64,000 nt of DNA. Source: Uliginosibacterium flavum. Lineage in GTDB: Bacteria; Pseudomonadota; Gammaproteobacteria; Burkholderiales; Rhodocyclaceae. The notes below the pieces were generated by a model that saw nothing but the letters and a program-made list of their open reading frames with translations, searched no databases and had not been told where the DNA came from. The position numbers and the translations under genes are program-made. The DNA is taken from the NCBI RefSeq assembly GCF_040566545.1, contig NZ_JBEWZI010000003.1, positions 248,001 through 312,000 of the forward strand, in the 5' to 3' direction. This document shows, one piece after another, positions 24,848-33,252 of the stretch; position 1 is the first letter of the stretch; every line of letters begins with the position of its first letter.

Positions 24848-25456
24848 ATGGCCGGCTCTCTTTTCATCGTCGCTGCACCTTCGGGTGCTGGCAAGACCAC
24901 TCTGGTACGCGGCCTGCTGTCGCGTGATGCGGCGGTGCGCCTGTCGGTGTCCTACACGACGCGCGCGCCGCGCGATGGCGAGGTCAATGGCGTCGCTTAC
25001 AACTTCACCGATGCCACTGATTTCCAGGCCCGGCGGGATCGGGGTGAGTTTCTGGAGTGGGCCGAGGTGCACGGAAATTTTTACGCCACCTCGCGTCAGT
25101 GGCTGGAAGATCAGCTCGCTGGCGGCCATGATGTGCTGCTGGAAATCGACTGTCAGGGCGCCGAGCAGGTGCGCCAGATCTTCCCGCAGGCGGTCAGCAT
25201 CTTCATTCTGCCGCCCAGCTTCGAGGTGCTGGAAAAGCGCTTGCGCGGGCGCGGCACCGACAGTGAAGAGGTGATTGCTCTGCGCCTGACCGGTGCCCGT
25301 GACGAAATGCGTCAGGTGGATCGCTTCGACTACGTTATAATTAACAATGACTTGCAAGTCGCGCTGGACGAGCTCTCCACCGTCGTCCGTGCCGCACGAT
25401 TGCGTACCCCGCTGATGCGGCTGCGCAACCCGGCAAGTTTTCTCCCTGCTGTCTGA
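24848..25456 (+). CDS. gmk: Guanylate kinase
   Basis: A 202-residue enzyme that phosphorylates GMP to GDP. The P-loop APSGAGKTT is at residues 9-17, and the GMP-binding region has SYTTRAPR and GEFLEWAEVHGNFY. It is complete and lies directly after yicC. Confidence 0.97.
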   Translation: MAGSLFIVAAPSGAGKTTLVRGLLSRDAAVRLSVSYTTRAPRDGEVNGVAYNFTDATDFQARRDRGEFLEWAEVHGNFYATSRQWLEDQLAGGHDVLLEIDCQGAEQVRQIFPQAVSIFILPPSFEVLEKRLRGRGTDSEEVIALRLTGARDEMRQVDRFDYVIINNDLQVALDELSTVVRAARLRTPLMRLRNPASFLPAV

Positions 25457-25476
25457 AAATTATAAGGAACGCCATC

Positions 25477-25683
25477 ATGGCCCGTATCACTGTCGACGAA
25501 TGCCTGTACATGATCCCCAACCGCTTCGAGCTGACCCTGGCCGCGACCTATCGTGCGCGCCAGCTCACGGCCGGCAGCACCCCACTGGTCGAGAATGATC
25601 GTGACAAGCCCACCGTCGTCGCCCTGCGTGAAATCGCTGCCGGCAAGATCGGCCGCGAGATGCTCACCCGCAGCCAGTCCTGA
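25477..25683 (+). CDS. rpoZ: RNA polymerase omega subunit
   Basis: 68 residues beginning MARITVDECL, with NRFELTLAATYRARQL and KPTVVALREIAAGKI, the typical omega core. TAAGGA provides the ribosome-binding site. It lies between gmk and spoT, as is usual in proteobacteria; omega also forms part of the ppGpp-binding site. Confidence 0.97.
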   Translation: MARITVDECLYMIPNRFELTLAATYRARQLTAGSTPLVENDRDKPTVVALREIAAGKIGREMLTRSQS

Positions 25684-25719
25684 TCCGTACCGGGCGCGCG
25701 CAGCCTGCCGGAGAGCACA

Positions 25720-27999
25720 ATGGAGCCCAGCCCTGTTGCCAGCCCCATTGCCAGCCCCGCCGCTACGCCGCCTGATTCGACCCTGTCTGCAAATCATGTG
25801 GGCAGTGCGCTTGCTGCGAGTGAATTCGTAGAAGCCGTCGAATTCGCCCGCCTGCGTGCGCAAGCCGCACGCTACCTCAAGCCTGAAGACCTCGAACGCC
25901 TCGAAGCCGCCTACGCGCTGGCCACCCAGGCGCACGCCGGTCAATTCCGCATCAGTGGCGAGCCTTACGTCTCGCATCCGCTGGCGGTGGCTGAAATCCT
26001 GTCGCAATGGCATCTGGATGCGCAGGCCCTGATCGGCGGTTTGCTCCACGACGTGATGGAAGATTCGGACGTCACCAAGGCCGATATCGAGGCGCAGTTT
26101 GGCAAGATCGCGGCCGAGCTGGTCGATGGCGTCTCCAAACTCGACCGCATCGAATTCAAGACCTATCAGGAAGCGCAGGCCGAGAACTATCGCAAGATGT
26201 TCCTCGCCATGGCGCGTGACGTGCGCGTCATCCTGATCAAGCTGGCGGATCGCCTGCACAACATGCGCACGCTGGACGCGGTGCGCCCGGACAAGCGCCG
26301 GCGCATTGCCCGCGAGACGCTGGAAATCTTCGCGCCGATTGCCAACCGCCTCGGCCTGAATACGCTGTATCGCGAGCTGCAGGAACTCTCGTTCAAGAAC
26401 ACCTATCCGCTGCGCTACCGCGTGCTGGCCAAGGCGCTACGCACCGTACGCGGCGACCGGCGCGAACTGGTTGCCAAGCTGATGACCAACATGCGCGAGC
26501 GCCTGCCCGCCTGGGGCGTGGATGCCGAGGTGTACGGGCGCGAGAAACATCTGTTCGGCATCTACCGCAAGATGATCGAAAAGCGCCTGGGCTTCGAACA
26601 GGTGCTGGATATTTATGGCTTCCGCATTCTGGTGAAAGACATTGCCAGCTGCTATCTGGCGCTGGGCGCGTTGCACGAGCTGTATAAACCCGTGCCGGGC
26701 AAGATGAAGGATTACATCGCCCTGCCTAAGGCCAACGGCTATCAATCTCTGCACACTACCGTGATCGGCCCGCAGGGTATGCCGGTCGAAGTCCAGATCC
26801 GCACCAGCGAAATGCATTCCGTGGCCGAGTCTGGCGTCGCCTCGCACTGGATGTACAAGGAAGACAACGCCGAATCGCTGACCGATCTGCAGCGCAAAAC
26901 GCACAACTGGCTGCAATCCCTGCTGGAGTTGCAGTCCTCCTCCGGTGATTCCTCCGAGTTTCTGGAGCACGTCAAGATTGACCTGTTTCCCGGCGATGTC
27001 TTCGTGTTCACCCCCAAGGGTCAGATCCGCAACCTGCCGCGCGGCGCTACCCCGGTCGATTTTGCCTACGCGGTGCACACCGATGTCGGCAACCGCTGCG
27101 TGGCCTGCAAGATCAATGGCGAAATGCGCCCGCTGCGCACCGAATTGAAAAACGGCGATCAGGTCGAAATCACCACCGCCCAGCATGCGCACCCGAACCC
27201 GGCTTGGCTATCGTATGTGCGCACCGGCAAGGCCCGCGCCGAGATCCGCCACTTCCTCAAGACCGTCCAGCAGGAAGAGGCCACCCATCTGGGCGAGCGC
27301 CTGCTGTCGCAATCCATCCGGCACCTCGGCCTGCACATGGCGGATATCGGCAGCATCGCGTGGGATCGCTTTCTCAAAGAGTTTTCTGCCAAGGCACGCG
27401 AAGACATCCACACCGATATCGGCCTGGGCAAACGTCTCGCTGCCGTGGTTGCGCGTCGCCTCGCCGACCTGCAGGATGAGCAGGCGGCTGCCAACGGCGA
27501 GGCCAGCGCCAGCAAACCGCGCACTCCGACGCCGATCCTGATCCAGGGCGGTGAAGGCATGGCGGTGCAGATGGCGCGTTGCTGTCGCCCGATTCCCGGC
27601 GACCCGATTGTCGGCCTGCTGAAGAAGGGCCAGGGGCTGGAAGTGCACCTCAACGACTGCCCCATCCTCACGCGCAATCATTCCTCCGAGCGCGACCGCT
27701 GGATCGATGTCGAATGGGAAGCCGGTACCGAACGCCTGTTTGACGTCGGCATCCGCGTGCTGATTCACCACCGCCGCGGCGTGCTGGCCCGTGTTGCCGC
27801 CTCGATTGCCGATCAGGAAGCCAATATCCAGAATGTAAACATGGAAAGTGATCGTGGTGCTGAGACCATCATTCACTTCACCATCCAGGTCAAAAACCGC
27901 CCGCACCTCGCCCGCATCATGCGTGCCGTGCGCCACATCCCCGACGTGGTGCGCATCGTGCGCGAACGCAGTGGCGACAAGCCCGCTGACAAACGCTGA
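25720..27999 (+). CDS. spoT: Bifunctional (p)ppGpp synthetase/hydrolase, SpoT/Rel type
   Basis: 759 residues. The hydrolase HD domain is intact (HDVMED near residue 110). The synthetase domain carries GREKHLFGIYRKM and LDIYGFRILV, and is followed by a TGS domain (DVFVFTPKGQIRNLP near 427) and a C-terminal ACT domain. The intact HD motif supports both synthesis and breakdown of the alarmone. The first 35 or so residues are a Pro/Ala/Ser-rich extension, so the true start could be slightly downstream. The gene closes the yicC-gmk-rpoZ-spoT block. Confidence 0.95.
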   Translation: MEPSPVASPIASPAATPPDSTLSANHVGSALAASEFVEAVEFARLRAQAARYLKPEDLERLEAAYALATQAHAGQFRISGEPYVSHPLAVAEILSQWHLDAQALIGGLLHDVMEDSDVTKADIEAQFGKIAAELVDGVSKLDRIEFKTYQEAQAENYRKMFLAMARDVRVILIKLADRLHNMRTLDAVRPDKRRRIARETLEIFAPIANRLGLNTLYRELQELSFKNTYPLRYRVLAKALRTVRGDRRELVAKLMTNMRERLPAWGVDAEVYGREKHLFGIYRKMIEKRLGFEQVLDIYGFRILVKDIASCYLALGALHELYKPVPGKMKDYIALPKANGYQSLHTTVIGPQGMPVEVQIRTSEMHSVAESGVASHWMYKEDNAESLTDLQRKTHNWLQSLLELQSSSGDSSEFLEHVKIDLFPGDVFVFTPKGQIRNLPRGATPVDFAYAVHTDVGNRCVACKINGEMRPLRTELKNGDQVEITTAQHAHPNPAWLSYVRTGKARAEIRHFLKTVQQEEATHLGERLLSQSIRHLGLHMADIGSIAWDRFLKEFSAKAREDIHTDIGLGKRLAAVVARRLADLQDEQAAANGEASASKPRTPTPILIQGGEGMAVQMARCCRPIPGDPIVGLLKKGQGLEVHLNDCPILTRNHSSERDRWIDVEWEAGTERLFDVGIRVLIHHRRGVLARVAASIADQEANIQNVNMESDRGAETIIHFTIQVKNRPHLARIMRAVRHIPDVVRIVRERSGDKPADKR

Positions 28000-28023
28000 A
28001 TATCACCCCAGAGAGAAAACAAA

Positions 28024-28206
28024 ATGGCCTACGTGTCCGATTTCACCAAATTCATCAACGCCTGGATGGCCGAGCATCCCGAAGAGCTTGAAGAGCAGAA
28101 GAAGGGTCGTGCCCTTTGGTGGGACAAGCCGCAGACCCCGGCCGAGCAGCAGGCCAACCTGGCGTCGAAAGTCGCGCAGAAGCCTTATCCGTATCAGGCG
28201 GATTAA
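28024..28206 (+). CDS. DUF3460 family small protein
   Basis: 60 residues: MAYVSDFTKFINAWMAEHP..., with ALWWDKPQ in the middle and PYPYQAD at the end. This matches the DUF3460 family, which is common in betaproteobacteria and of unknown function. A GAGAG ribosome-binding site precedes it. It follows spoT by 24 bp and may be co-transcribed. Confidence 0.88.
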   Translation: MAYVSDFTKFINAWMAEHPEELEEQKKGRALWWDKPQTPAEQQANLASKVAQKPYPYQAD

Positions 28207-28302
28207 GGCGGGCTCTGCAAGTTTTGGGCTGGGCCGGACAGTGCCGGTGTCCAGCCCAATCCTTTTCAACCCCCGGATTCCCGTTCTAAATTTCCCGTCC
28301 TC

Positions 28303-29682
28303 ATGCACCTTCCCCGCCTCGCCATCGTCGATCTCGAAACCACCGGCGCCGACCCGAGCCGGGATCGCATCACCGAAATCGCCATCCTGATTACCGAGGG
28401 CGATCAGCTCATCGAGACCTGGACCTCGCTGGTCAATCCCGGCATGCCGATCCCGCAGCGCATTCAGGATCTGATCGGCATCACGGACGAGATGGTGGCC
28501 GCTGCGCCGCCCTTCGAGATGCTCGCAGAGCAAGTACTGGCGCGGCTCTCCGATGTGGTCTTCGTGGCTCACAATGCCCGCTTTGACTACAACTTCCTGC
28601 GCGCCGCCTTTGATCGCATGGGGTTGGTGTGGACCGCGCCAGTGCTATGCACAGTGAAATTTTCGCGCGCGCTCGACCCGGAGTTTCCGCGTCACGGCCT
28701 CGACGCCCTGATCGAGCGCCACGGCTACACCATCGATGCGCGCCACCGTGCGCTGGATGATGCCCAGATCGTCTGGCGTTTTCTCGGCGACTCACTCAAA
28801 CGTGCCGACCGGGAGCGTTTGCAAAAGGCCTGGGACAAGGCGCACTCCATCGGCAATGACATGCCGCGCCTGCCGCGTGGTGATCTGGAAGCGCTGCCCG
28901 ATTCCCCCGGCGCCTGGGTCTATCGCAGTGCTACCGGCCAGTTGCTGGACATTGGTTATGCGCGCGATCTGCGCTCGCAGGTGCTGGGTTTCTTCACCAA
29001 CACCCGCCACAGCCTGAAGAACAAGAAAGTCGCCGCCGCTGTCGCTGATGTGGAAACCTGGCCTTGTGCCGGCGAGCTGGGTGCCCAGCTCAAGGAACTG
29101 CAATTGCTGCGTAGTCTGCGCGATCAGGCCCGCACCCGCGCGCTGGGCTGGCGCTGGATGCGCCGCGCCACGCAGGCGCCGGTGCTGGTGCTGGACGATC
29201 TGGCCGGCAGTGATCCGGCCGACTGGCAGGATATTTTCGGCTGCCTGCGCGGCGAGCGCGAAGCCACGATTGCCCTGCAGGAACTATCCCGGCAACACAA
29301 GCTGTGCGCTAGCCGGCTCGGCCTGGAGCGCGGTGGTGGCCCTTGTCAGGCCGTGCATCTGGGGCGCTGCAATGGGGTGTGCGTGGGGCGTGAGGCGCCG
29401 GAAATCCATGATGCGCGCCTGGCTACCGCACTGGCAGCGCTGCGCATGAAGCCCTGGCCGTTCCCTGGCGCCATCCTCGTGCGCGAACATCATGCCGGCA
29501 GCGCGCGCAGCGAAACTCACGTCGTCGATCAATGGTGTTTGCTGGGTAGCGCACAGAGCGAAAGCGCACTCGCCAGTCTGCTGGAGAAGCCGCCGGCGCG
29601 GCGCTTCGACGCTGACATCTACCGGATCATCAGCCGCTGGCTGGCGGCGCCTGAACACCTGACGCAAGTTCAGGCCCTGTAA
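28303..29682 (+). CDS. DnaQ-like 3'-5' exonuclease fused to a GIY-YIG (Cho/UvrC-like) domain
   Basis: 459 residues. The N-terminal 180 residues are a DEDDh exonuclease: VDLETTG, then HNARFDYNFL, then HRALDDAQIVW. From about residue 198 a UvrC/Cho-like domain follows (DSPGAWVYRSATG, later ARDLRSQVLGFF). The usual YIGKA is altered to DIGYA, losing the second catalytic-core Tyr and the Lys. The C-terminal part includes a Cys-rich CQAVHLGRCNGVC, as seen in Cho-type proteins. It is probably a DNA repair nuclease; whether the second domain is active is open. Confidence 0.88.
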   Translation: MHLPRLAIVDLETTGADPSRDRITEIAILITEGDQLIETWTSLVNPGMPIPQRIQDLIGITDEMVAAAPPFEMLAEQVLARLSDVVFVAHNARFDYNFLRAAFDRMGLVWTAPVLCTVKFSRALDPEFPRHGLDALIERHGYTIDARHRALDDAQIVWRFLGDSLKRADRERLQKAWDKAHSIGNDMPRLPRGDLEALPDSPGAWVYRSATGQLLDIGYARDLRSQVLGFFTNTRHSLKNKKVAAAVADVETWPCAGELGAQLKELQLLRSLRDQARTRALGWRWMRRATQAPVLVLDDLAGSDPADWQDIFGCLRGEREATIALQELSRQHKLCASRLGLERGGGPCQAVHLGRCNGVCVGREAPEIHDARLATALAALRMKPWPFPGAILVREHHAGSARSETHVVDQWCLLGSAQSESALASLLEKPPARRFDADIYRIISRWLAAPEHLTQVQAL

Positions 29683-29790
29683 GGAATCAGGCTGAAGAGC
29701 CGCATGCAGCGGACTTCTTCAGCCTGTCGTGCTGCTCAGGCCCTGCCAGAAAACCTCTTCAGGCAGGCATGCTGTAGAGGTAAGCGCGGT
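29683..29790. repeat. Intergenic palindromic repeats (AAGAGC family, two units)
   Basis: AGGCTGAAGAGCCGC ... CGGACTTCTTCAGCCTG followed by CTCTTCAGGCAGGCATGCTGTAGAGG. It lies between two convergent genes. Confidence 0.55.
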
Positions 29791-29795
29791 GCGGC

Positions 29796-30659
29796 TCAGC
29801 GGGCACGTGCCAGCCATACGCCGAATGCGCCCAATGCCATGCCCAGCACGGCCAGCAGCGACATGTATTCGTCAAACAAGGCCCAGGCGCACACCGCCGT
29901 GACACTGGGTGTCAAGTAGAAAAGACTCGTCACCTTCACCGCCGAACCACGCCGGATCAGGATGTTGAGCAGGCTGATGGCGCCGAGCGAGAGCATCAGC
30001 ACCAGCCACAGCAGCGCGAACACGAAAGAGCCGCTCCACACAATGGCGCGCGGTTCGAAGTGCAGAGCCAGCGGCAGCGTGACCAGCAAGCTCGCGGAAA
30101 ACTGGATCACCGCGCCCGTGCGCAAGTCGAAGCGCGGGCAGAAACGTTTCTGGTACAGCGTGCCCAGCGTAATCCCGAGCAGGGCCACAACCGCCGACAC
30201 CATTGCGACGGCTGACCACTGACTGGCCAGTCCCGGCGCACGGCTGTGCGTCACCACCAGCGTCACGCCGACGAAGCCCAGCGCCAGACCCTGCCACTGG
30301 CGCGGCGTAACCCGCTCGCCCAGCAGCCCGCCCGCCGCCAGCGCGGTAAGGATGGGCTGCAGGCCGACGATCAGGGCCGTCAGCGCCGCCGGCAAACCCA
30401 GCTGGATCGCCAGGAACACGCCGCCCAGATAGCTCGCCTGTATCAGCACGCCGGCCACTGCGATATGCGCGACGCTGCGCGTATCCTTTGGCCAGGGCGC
30501 ACGGAAGATCAGCGCCGCCAGACCCATCAGCGCGATCACCAGCACATAGCGCGCGCTCAGGAAGTGCAGGGCATCGGCATAGGGCAGGCCGTACTTGGCG
30601 CCGATGAAACCGGTGCTCCAGAGCAAGACGAAGACGGGGGCGAGGAGGCGTTCGAGCAT
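29796..30659 (-). CDS. EamA/DMT-family transporter
   Basis: A 287-residue inner-membrane protein with about ten helices arranged as two EamA repeats of five. The N-terminus (MLERLLAPVFVLLWSTGFIGAKYGLPYAD) is typical of RhaT/YdcZ-type exporters. The substrate is unknown. It is convergent with the nuclease gene; the yebC terminator lies just upstream. Confidence 0.88.
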   Translation of the reverse strand: MLERLLAPVFVLLWSTGFIGAKYGLPYADALHFLSARYVLVIALMGLAALIFRAPWPKDTRSVAHIAVAGVLIQASYLGGVFLAIQLGLPAALTALIVGLQPILTALAAGGLLGERVTPRQWQGLALGFVGVTLVVTHSRAPGLASQWSAVAMVSAVVALLGITLGTLYQKRFCPRFDLRTGAVIQFSASLLVTLPLALHFEPRAIVWSGSFVFALLWLVLMLSLGAISLLNILIRRGSAVKVTSLFYLTPSVTAVCAWALFDEYMSLLAVLGMALGAFGVWLARAR

Positions 30660-30676
30660 CAGGAATCCGACAAAGT

Positions 30677-30706
30677 AAAAAGGCGACGCCGCGCGTCGCC
30701 TTTTTT
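30677..30706 (-). terminator. Rho-independent terminator of yebC
   Basis: AAGGCGACG / CGTCGCCTT stem with A and T tracts on both sides, 18 nt past the yebC stop codon; possibly bidirectional. Confidence 0.8.
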
Positions 30707-30723
30707 CATCCGCGACAAGCCAA

Positions 30724-31449
30724 TCACGCGTCCATCACCGCCGAGGTGTACACATCCTGCACGTCGTCCAGAATTTCCAGCATGTCGATCAGCTTCTGCA
30801 TGCGCTCGGCATCTTCACCGGCCAGTTCGGTCTCGTTCAGCGCCTTCATCGTCACTTCGCCGAACTCGGCTTTGAAGCCCGCGGCTTCGAGGGCTTCCTT
30901 CACGTTGGTGAATTCCCAGGGCCCGGTAATGACTTCGAAGCTGCCATCGTCGTTGCTCACCACGTCGTCGGCACCGGCTTCGAGGCCGGCTTCCACCAAT
31001 GCGTCTTCATTCGTGCCAGGCGCAAAAATCAGCGAGCCGCAGTGCTTGAACTGGAAGGCCACGCTGCCGTCGGTGCCCATGTTGCCGCCATACTTGTTGA
31101 AGGCGTGGCGCACATCAGCCACCGTGCGCACTTTGTTGTCGGTCAGGCAGTCGACCATCACCGCCGCGCCGCCGATGCCGTAACCCTCGTAGCGCACTTC
31201 CTCGTACACCACGCCGTCGAGCTGGCCGGTGCCGCGTTTGATCGCGTTTTCGATGTTGTCCTTGGGCATGGACTCGGCCTTGGCCTTTTCCACCGCCAGA
31301 CGCAGGCGCGGGTTGCAGCTCATGTCACCGCCGCCCAGTTTGGCGGCTACGGTGACTTCCTTGATCAGTTTGGTGAAGACCTTGCCCCGGCGCGCGTCTT
31401 GACGCCCCTTGCGGTGCTGGATATTGGCCCATTTGGAATGACCCGCCAT
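30724..31449 (-). CDS. yebC: YebC/PmpR family protein
   Basis: 241 residues beginning MAGHSKWANIQHRKGRQD, the family signature. YebC-type proteins act as transcriptional regulators and, as shown for some members, help ribosomes through poly-proline stretches. The start at 31449 is fixed by the signature; a preceding in-frame start at 31500 is not credible. Length and motifs are normal. Confidence 0.95.
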   Translation of the reverse strand: MAGHSKWANIQHRKGRQDARRGKVFTKLIKEVTVAAKLGGGDMSCNPRLRLAVEKAKAESMPKDNIENAIKRGTGQLDGVVYEEVRYEGYGIGGAAVMVDCLTDNKVRTVADVRHAFNKYGGNMGTDGSVAFQFKHCGSLIFAPGTNEDALVEAGLEAGADDVVSNDDGSFEVITGPWEFTNVKEALEAAGFKAEFGEVTMKALNETELAGEDAERMQKLIDMLEILDDVQDVYTSAVMDA

Positions 31450-31573
31450 GATTTCCCCTGTTAAAAATTCAGCTAAGGTACAAAGGTCCGGATTATACAA
31501 CCGCCGATCAGCCGGCCCGCAGGCCGATCATCCATGCCTGCTAGATTAGCCCCACCAAAATTGGAGATTGACC

Positions 31574-32230
31574 ATGACCCGACTGCTTGGCGCCCTGATC
31601 TGCGCGTGTTCCCTGTTTGCCCAGACCGCCATGGCGGCCGATACGGTGAGTTTCAATTTCGGCGGCTGCATCGATTCGCGTGAAAAGGCCATCGTCAGCC
31701 AAGCGGATCCGGCCCTGCCGGTGATCGTCGAAACCCGTCTGGTCGAAGGCAATCGGGTGATTTTCTACAACCCGACCCGCCTGCCGCAATTGCTGCCGGA
31801 AACTCGCGCCTTTCTGTACGCCCACGAATGCGCGTGGACGCGTCTGGGCCTGCCGATTGATCGCGAGCGCAGCGCCGAGAACGCCCGTCGCGCCGATTGC
31901 TGGGCGGTGGATACGCTGACCCGGTCGAAAATCCTCAAGGCCGGCGCGCTCGAAGGCATCGAAATGGACCTGGCGATGGTCGCCGACAGCGCCTCGCAAC
32001 TGCCTGGCCCGGCGCGTGAGCTGAAGCTTGCCTCCTGTGCCGGCGGCCGAGCCCTGTCGCGTCCGTCTGCCAAGGGCAAAGGCAATGTCATCAATACGGA
32101 TGCCGCCACGGCCAGCCCGGCCTGGAACACCTGCATGCAAGGCTGCGGCAATCGCCTGTACAGCTGTGGCCGTGGTGACGGCTGCAATGCCAGCTTCAAT
32201 CAATGCACGGCGGCTTGCGGCAGCAAATAG
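31574..32230 (+). CDS. Secreted Cys-rich protein with HEC motif, unknown function
   Basis: 218 residues with a signal peptide (MTRLLGALICACSLFAQTAMAA). The mature part has AHECAW followed about 25 residues later by RRADCWAVDTL, a pairing seen in metallopeptidase-like secreted proteins of unknown function. The C-terminal tail has six Cys within about 35 residues (CMQGCGNRLYSC, GCNASFNQC), probably disulfide-bonded. ATG at 31574 has GGAG 8 nt upstream, better than a TTG at 31568. A terminator follows. Confidence 0.75.
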   Translation: MTRLLGALICACSLFAQTAMAADTVSFNFGGCIDSREKAIVSQADPALPVIVETRLVEGNRVIFYNPTRLPQLLPETRAFLYAHECAWTRLGLPIDRERSAENARRADCWAVDTLTRSKILKAGALEGIEMDLAMVADSASQLPGPARELKLASCAGGRALSRPSAKGKGNVINTDAATASPAWNTCMQGCGNRLYSCGRGDGCNASFNQCTAACGSK

Positions 32231-32251
32231 TTTTCTGCAGCACTCCTCATT

Positions 32252-32279
32252 CGGGCGCGTTAACCGCGCCCGTTTTTTT
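32252..32279 (+). terminator. Rho-independent terminator
   Basis: CGGGCGCG / CGCGCCCG stem with a short TTAA-containing loop and seven T residues, 22 nt after the stop of the secreted protein. Confidence 0.85.
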
Positions 32280-32285
32280 CGCATG

Positions 32286-32362
32286 ATTGCTTGAAGAGCT
32301 GCGCCCCGCTTGCCGGAGCGATGAGCCTGTCTGTAAAGCAAGGCTGGGTGCGGCTCTACAAG
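32286..32362. repeat. Intergenic palindromic repeat (AAGAGC family)
   Basis: TTGCTTGAAGAGCTGCGCC ... GAGCCTGTCTGTAAAGCAAGGCTGGGTGCGGCTCTACAAGG. The right part (AAGGCTGGGTGCGGCTCT) recurs at 42626 and, with changes, at 47690. Confidence 0.55.
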
Positions 32363-32772
32363 GGGATGCTCTTGAAATTCTTCAGCTCGGCCAGACTGCA
32401 GCGTGGCAGCCAGATGAAGCCGCACAACCAGTACAAGGCGCTGGAAGCGTAAAAATTCGCCTCGCGATAGATCGGATTGCCCAGCACCGTGTGCCACAGC
32501 AGGTAGCTGCCATCCACGGCGAACCAGTAGCAGAAGAGAATCAGCGGCAGCTTCGTCCACTCGCGTCGCCACAGGGCGCGGGCCGAGGGGGCGGCGGTGA
32601 GGTAAGTCAGCCCCGCCATGATCAGACTGACGCCGACGTCCCAGTCGCCGATCTCGTAAAACAGTGCGCCGTAGATCAGCCAGCCGAGGCCGATGGCCAG
32701 CGTGATGAGTTTCCATGGGCGGCGCAGTTCGTTTGGGGATTCGAGAAGAAGGCTACGAGAGTCAAAAGCCAC
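32356..32772 (-). CDS. Small membrane protein of unknown function
   Basis: 138 residues with three or four predicted membrane helices (LITLAIGLGWLIYGALFY, VGVSLIMAGLTYL, LPLILFCYWFAVDG, and a last one around ALYWLCGFIWL). No family is recognised. Its start overlaps the end of the upstream unknown gene by 11 bp, which makes it the last gene of the minus-strand unit that begins with the ABC exporter. Confidence 0.65.
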   Translation of the reverse strand: MAFDSRSLLLESPNELRRPWKLITLAIGLGWLIYGALFYEIGDWDVGVSLIMAGLTYLTAAPSARALWRREWTKLPLILFCYWFAVDGSYLLWHTVLGNPIYREANFYASSALYWLCGFIWLPRCSLAELKNFKSIPL

Positions 32773-33241
32773 CGGGCGTCTTCAGCTGATGTCGGAAATA
32801 TGCGCCATAAGCCCCTCTTCCGTTAAAAACAACAGGATTCAAACCGTCAGGGCAGAGTTGTCGATAACGCGTTCTAAATGCAGTACTGCGTGTTTTCCAA
32901 GTGGCTTCGTTTTCACCCAACAGCCAAGGGCTGAGCGTGGCCATCAGTCCAAAAGCATAGAGACATTCAGGGTCGTCCAGGATTCCCTGTTCGAATGTTG
33001 TGTAGACCTCGACAAACAGTCCGGGTAGATCGGCGAAGGGCGCGAGGGTTTCATCAAAACCCGTAAGGTGCGGAGGTTCCAGCATGCAGTACCAACTCAG
33101 GAAGGCCAGATGAAGCCGCAACTCTCTGTCGCAGGAGCCTGAGCCCCACTCGGCAACCGCGAGTTCAAGCGCAGAGCCGAGTGTCCGCTCTCCATCGTTA
33201 CTACGATTTTCCAGAGTCAGAATTGAGCTGAGAAGATTCAT
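32762..33241 (-). CDS. Protein of unknown function, 159 residues
   Basis: Soluble and helix-rich, with GC lower than its neighbours. Features include HLAFLSWYCMLEPPHLTGF and a central LYAFGLMATLSPWLLG. AAGGA lies 7-8 nt before the ATG at 33241, which supports this start over 33301. It is 11 bp downstream of the CapA-like gene and overlaps the next gene by 11 bp. I cannot assign a function. Confidence 0.65.
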   Translation of the reverse strand: MNLLSSILTLENRSNDGERTLGSALELAVAEWGSGSCDRELRLHLAFLSWYCMLEPPHLTGFDETLAPFADLPGLFVEVYTTFEQGILDDPECLYAFGLMATLSPWLLGENEATWKTRSTAFRTRYRQLCPDGLNPVVFNGRGAYGAYFRHQLKTPGGF

Positions 33242-33252
33242 TCGCATCCTTG

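Noticed and set aside
31541..32716. A 391-codon minus-strand frame
   Set aside because: It runs across a plus-strand gene with signal peptide, a terminator and a repeat, and its translation has no family features.
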